Below are positions 62,551 through 64,000 of a DNA stretch of 64,000 bases, piece after piece. The position numbers were made by a program, and so were the translations under genes. Position 1 is the first letter of the stretch, and every line of letters begins with the position of its first letter. The stretch lies in contig NZ_CP095046.1 of assembly GCF_022919215.1 (NCBI RefSeq), positions 1,044,501 to 1,108,500 of the forward strand, read 5' to 3'. The notes under the pieces were generated by a model. That model had not been told where the DNA came from and searched no databases. It saw only the letters and a list, made by a program, of their open reading frames with translations. The DNA is from Hymenobacter cellulosilyticus (GTDB lineage: Bacteria > Bacteroidota > Bacteroidia > Cytophagales > Hymenobacteraceae).

Positions 62551-62936
62551 CTATTTCACTGCTATGCAGGAAATTTCAACCTGAACGTCTTTGGGCAGGC
62601 GGCTAACCTCCACAGTCTCGCGGGCTGGGCATACTCGGCCGTGAAATAGCTGCCGTAGATTTCGTTGATCAGACCGAAGTTGCCGAGGTCTTTTACAAAA
62701 ATGCTGCACTTCACAACATCCAGTAAGCTCATCCCCGCAGCGGCCAGAACAGCCTGTAGGTTGCGCATTACCTGATGAGTTTCGGCGGCTACATCACCGT
62801 TGCCCACAAGCTGGCCCGAGGCGGTATCGAGGGCAATCTGGCCTGAGACGTACACAGTGTTGCCGGCCTGAATGGCCTGACTGTAGGGACCAATAGGAGC
62901 GGGAGCGTCGGGCGAGTAGATGATGGTGTTGGCCAT
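62551..62936 (-). CDS. ridA: RidA family reactive intermediate deaminase (one frameshift near 62623)
   Basis: The frame has the RidA patterns IIYSPDAPAPIGPYSQAIQ near the start, QIALDTASGQLVGNGDVAAETHQ, VMRNLQAVLAAAGMSLLDVV and KCSIFVKDLGNFGLINEIYG. It then breaks: after TAEYAQP it reads ARLWRL in place of RETVEVSRLPKDVQVEISCIAVK, which the other frame encodes. One G added to GGG at 62622-62624 (+ strand) restores a 128-residue protein with the stop at 62551-62553. RidA hydrolyses reactive enamine/imine intermediates from PLP enzymes and protects branched-chain amino acid and other pathways. Confidence 0.93.
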
Positions 62937-63131
62937 GAGGATGGGGTTAGAAGAAAACAGCCGTTTGAGAGGCGAAAACTACGGAAATTGGTGGGTTATG
63001 TATAGGCTTTGCTTCGCCAGCAACGATTCCCTGGGTAGAGCTCCTATGTAGCTGTAACAGGGCGCTGAAGTACTTGGCTGAAAATCAGCAGCAGATACCC
63101 TGTATTATTTGTGCTGTGCGATAAGCATAAA

Positions 63132-63161
63132 AAGAGCGCCCCGGGTAGAGGCGCTCTTCTT
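63132..63161 (-). terminator. Terminator after glmS
   Basis: AAGAGCGCC and GGCGCTCTT form the stem, with A/T runs on both sides. It lies about 25 bases past the glmS stop codon (- strand). Confidence 0.8.
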
Positions 63162-63185
63162 TAGGTAGTAGCAAAGCCGCGGTGC

Positions 63186-64000
63186 TTACTCAACCGTTAC
63201 GGACTTAGCCAGGTTACGAGGCTGGTCCACGTTGCAGCCGCGGAGCACGGCGATGTGGTAGGAGAGCAACTGTAGCGGAACTACCGATACCAACGGCATC
63301 AGTACTTCGCTGGTAGCAGGCACTTCAATGGTGAACTCGGCCATAGCCGGAATTACTGTGTCGCCTTCCGTTACTACGGCAATGATGCGGCCTTTGCGGG
63401 CCTTCACCTCCTGAATGTTCGATACAACCTTCTCGTAGGAGCTGTCTTTGGTAGCAATAACCACCACCGGCATGTTCTCATCGATCAAGGCAATCGGACC
63501 ATGCTTCATCTCGGCCGCGGGGTAACCCTCAGCGTGGATGTAGCTGATTTCCTTCAGCTTCAGCGCACCTTCCAGGGCTACTGGGAAGTTGTAACCACGG
63601 CCCAGGTAGAGGAAGTTTGGTACGTCGCGGAAAATCTCGGCAATGGCTTCAATCTCATCGTTGAGTTTCAAAGCCTGCTCTACTTTCGCAGGAATATTGC
63701 TCAACTCTACCATCAGTTCCCGCATCTTCGAGTCGGTAAGGGTACCGCGCTTGTGGCCTACAATCATGGCCAGCAGAGTCAGTACAGTTACCTGAGCGGT
63801 AAAGGCTTTGGTCGAAGCCACTCCGATTTCGGGGCCGGCGTGGGTGTAGGCACCAGCATCGGTGGCGCGGGCAATGCTCGAGCCTACCACGTTGCAGATA
63901 CCGAAGATGGTAGCGCCCTTGCTTTTCGCCAGCTCAATAGCGGCCAGAGTATCGGCCGTCTCGCCCGACTGCGAAATGGCAATTACAATGTCGCGCTCGG
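63186..64000 (-). CDS. glmS: Glutamine--fructose-6-phosphate aminotransferase (isomerising), C-terminal part
   Basis: The frame is open to the window edge, so the gene begins outside it. The visible part is the SIS (sugar isomerase) region: [39 protein letters not shown], and [20 protein letters not shown] with the substrate loop, ending in LAKSVTVE, the conserved C-terminus of GlmS. GlmS makes glucosamine-6-phosphate, the first step of UDP-GlcNAc synthesis for peptidoglycan and LPS. The amidotransferase half is missing from the window. A terminator follows the stop codon. Confidence 0.95.
   Translation of the reverse strand, partial: ERDIVIAISQSGETADTLAAIELAKSKGATIFGICNVVGSSIARATDAGAYTHAGPEIGVASTKAFTAQVTVLTLLAMIVGHKRGTLTDSKMRELMVELSNIPAKVEQALKLNDEIEAIAEIFRDVPNFLYLGRGYNFPVALEGALKLKEISYIHAEGYPAAEMKHGPIALIDENMPVVVIATKDSSYEKVVSNIQEVKARKGRIIAVVTEGDTVIPAMAEFTIEVPATSEVLMPLVSVVPLQLLSYHIAVLRGCNVDQPRNLAKSVTVE

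Noticed and set aside
1-64000. tRNA, rRNA, CRISPR array, insertion sequence, riboswitch
   Set aside because: I looked for tRNA T-loop signatures, direct repeats with spacers, transposase motifs and conserved riboswitch cores and found none that I could support by eye. A dedicated scan with tRNAscan-SE and Rfam models would settle this.

Overview
The window looks like part of a Hymenobacter-type chromosome (Bacteroidota, Cytophagales). I infer this from the high GC content, several families typical of the phylum (DUF4175, DUF4385, eukaryote-like single-chain glycyl-tRNA synthetase, PiT, M61, GH3), Bacteroidota -7 promoter elements of the form TAnnTTTG, and intergenic hairpin repeats. It is core-genome DNA. 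I found no rRNA, tRNA, CRISPR array, prophage or transposase.

Layout. 1-11.6 kb, all on the + strand: the end of an M16 peptidase, a 42-bp tandem repeat, a very large DUF4175 membrane protein, an RsbW-like ATPase, ybeY, an arginyltransferase-like gene, mnmG, a methyltransferase, a small membrane protein and an Ig-like lipoprotein. 11.6-12.7 kb: gene-free DNA packed with DnaA boxes next to an AT-rich stretch, the best candidate for oriC, with more boxes to 13.9 kb. 12.7-35 kb: DUF4385, a phosphate transporter, glyS, an RND exporter, ileS, lspA, an aldo/keto reductase, an ABC ATPase, rnr, a polyprenyl synthase, a rhomboid protease and a glycerophosphodiesterase. 35.2-36 kb: an AT-rich island with a small helix-turn-helix gene, 19 TGTAA motifs, and immediately after it a perfect parS site. 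36-46.7 kb: a thioesterase, recF-dciA, pdhA, a TPR protein, ribH, a DksA-like gene, an RluB-type pseudouridine synthase, coaX, an outer-membrane protein and lptC. 46.7-64 kb: a PpiD-like foldase, a TPR lipoprotein-like protein, recJ, DoxX, an M61 peptidase, lptB, GH3, an AIM24-like protein, gltX, ridA and the 3' end of glmS.

Themes. Replication, repair and segregation (oriC candidate, parS, recF, dciA, recJ), tRNA charging and modification (glyS, ileS, gltX, mnmG), and envelope assembly (lptB, lptC, lspA, PpiD, outer-membrane and RND proteins) dominate.

Quality warning. Twelve conserved genes carry thirteen frameshifts. Every one is repaired by adding a single base, and each can be placed in a short homopolymer, nearly always G or C. 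This pattern points to systematic homopolymer under-calling in the assembly, so I annotate these loci as intact genes across the shift, not as pseudogenes.

The most promising undescribed element is the 35.3-36.0 kb locus: a small DNA-binding protein embedded in a dense TGTAA array, with a shortened parS-like palindrome upstream and a perfect parS downstream, about 24 kb from the candidate origin.
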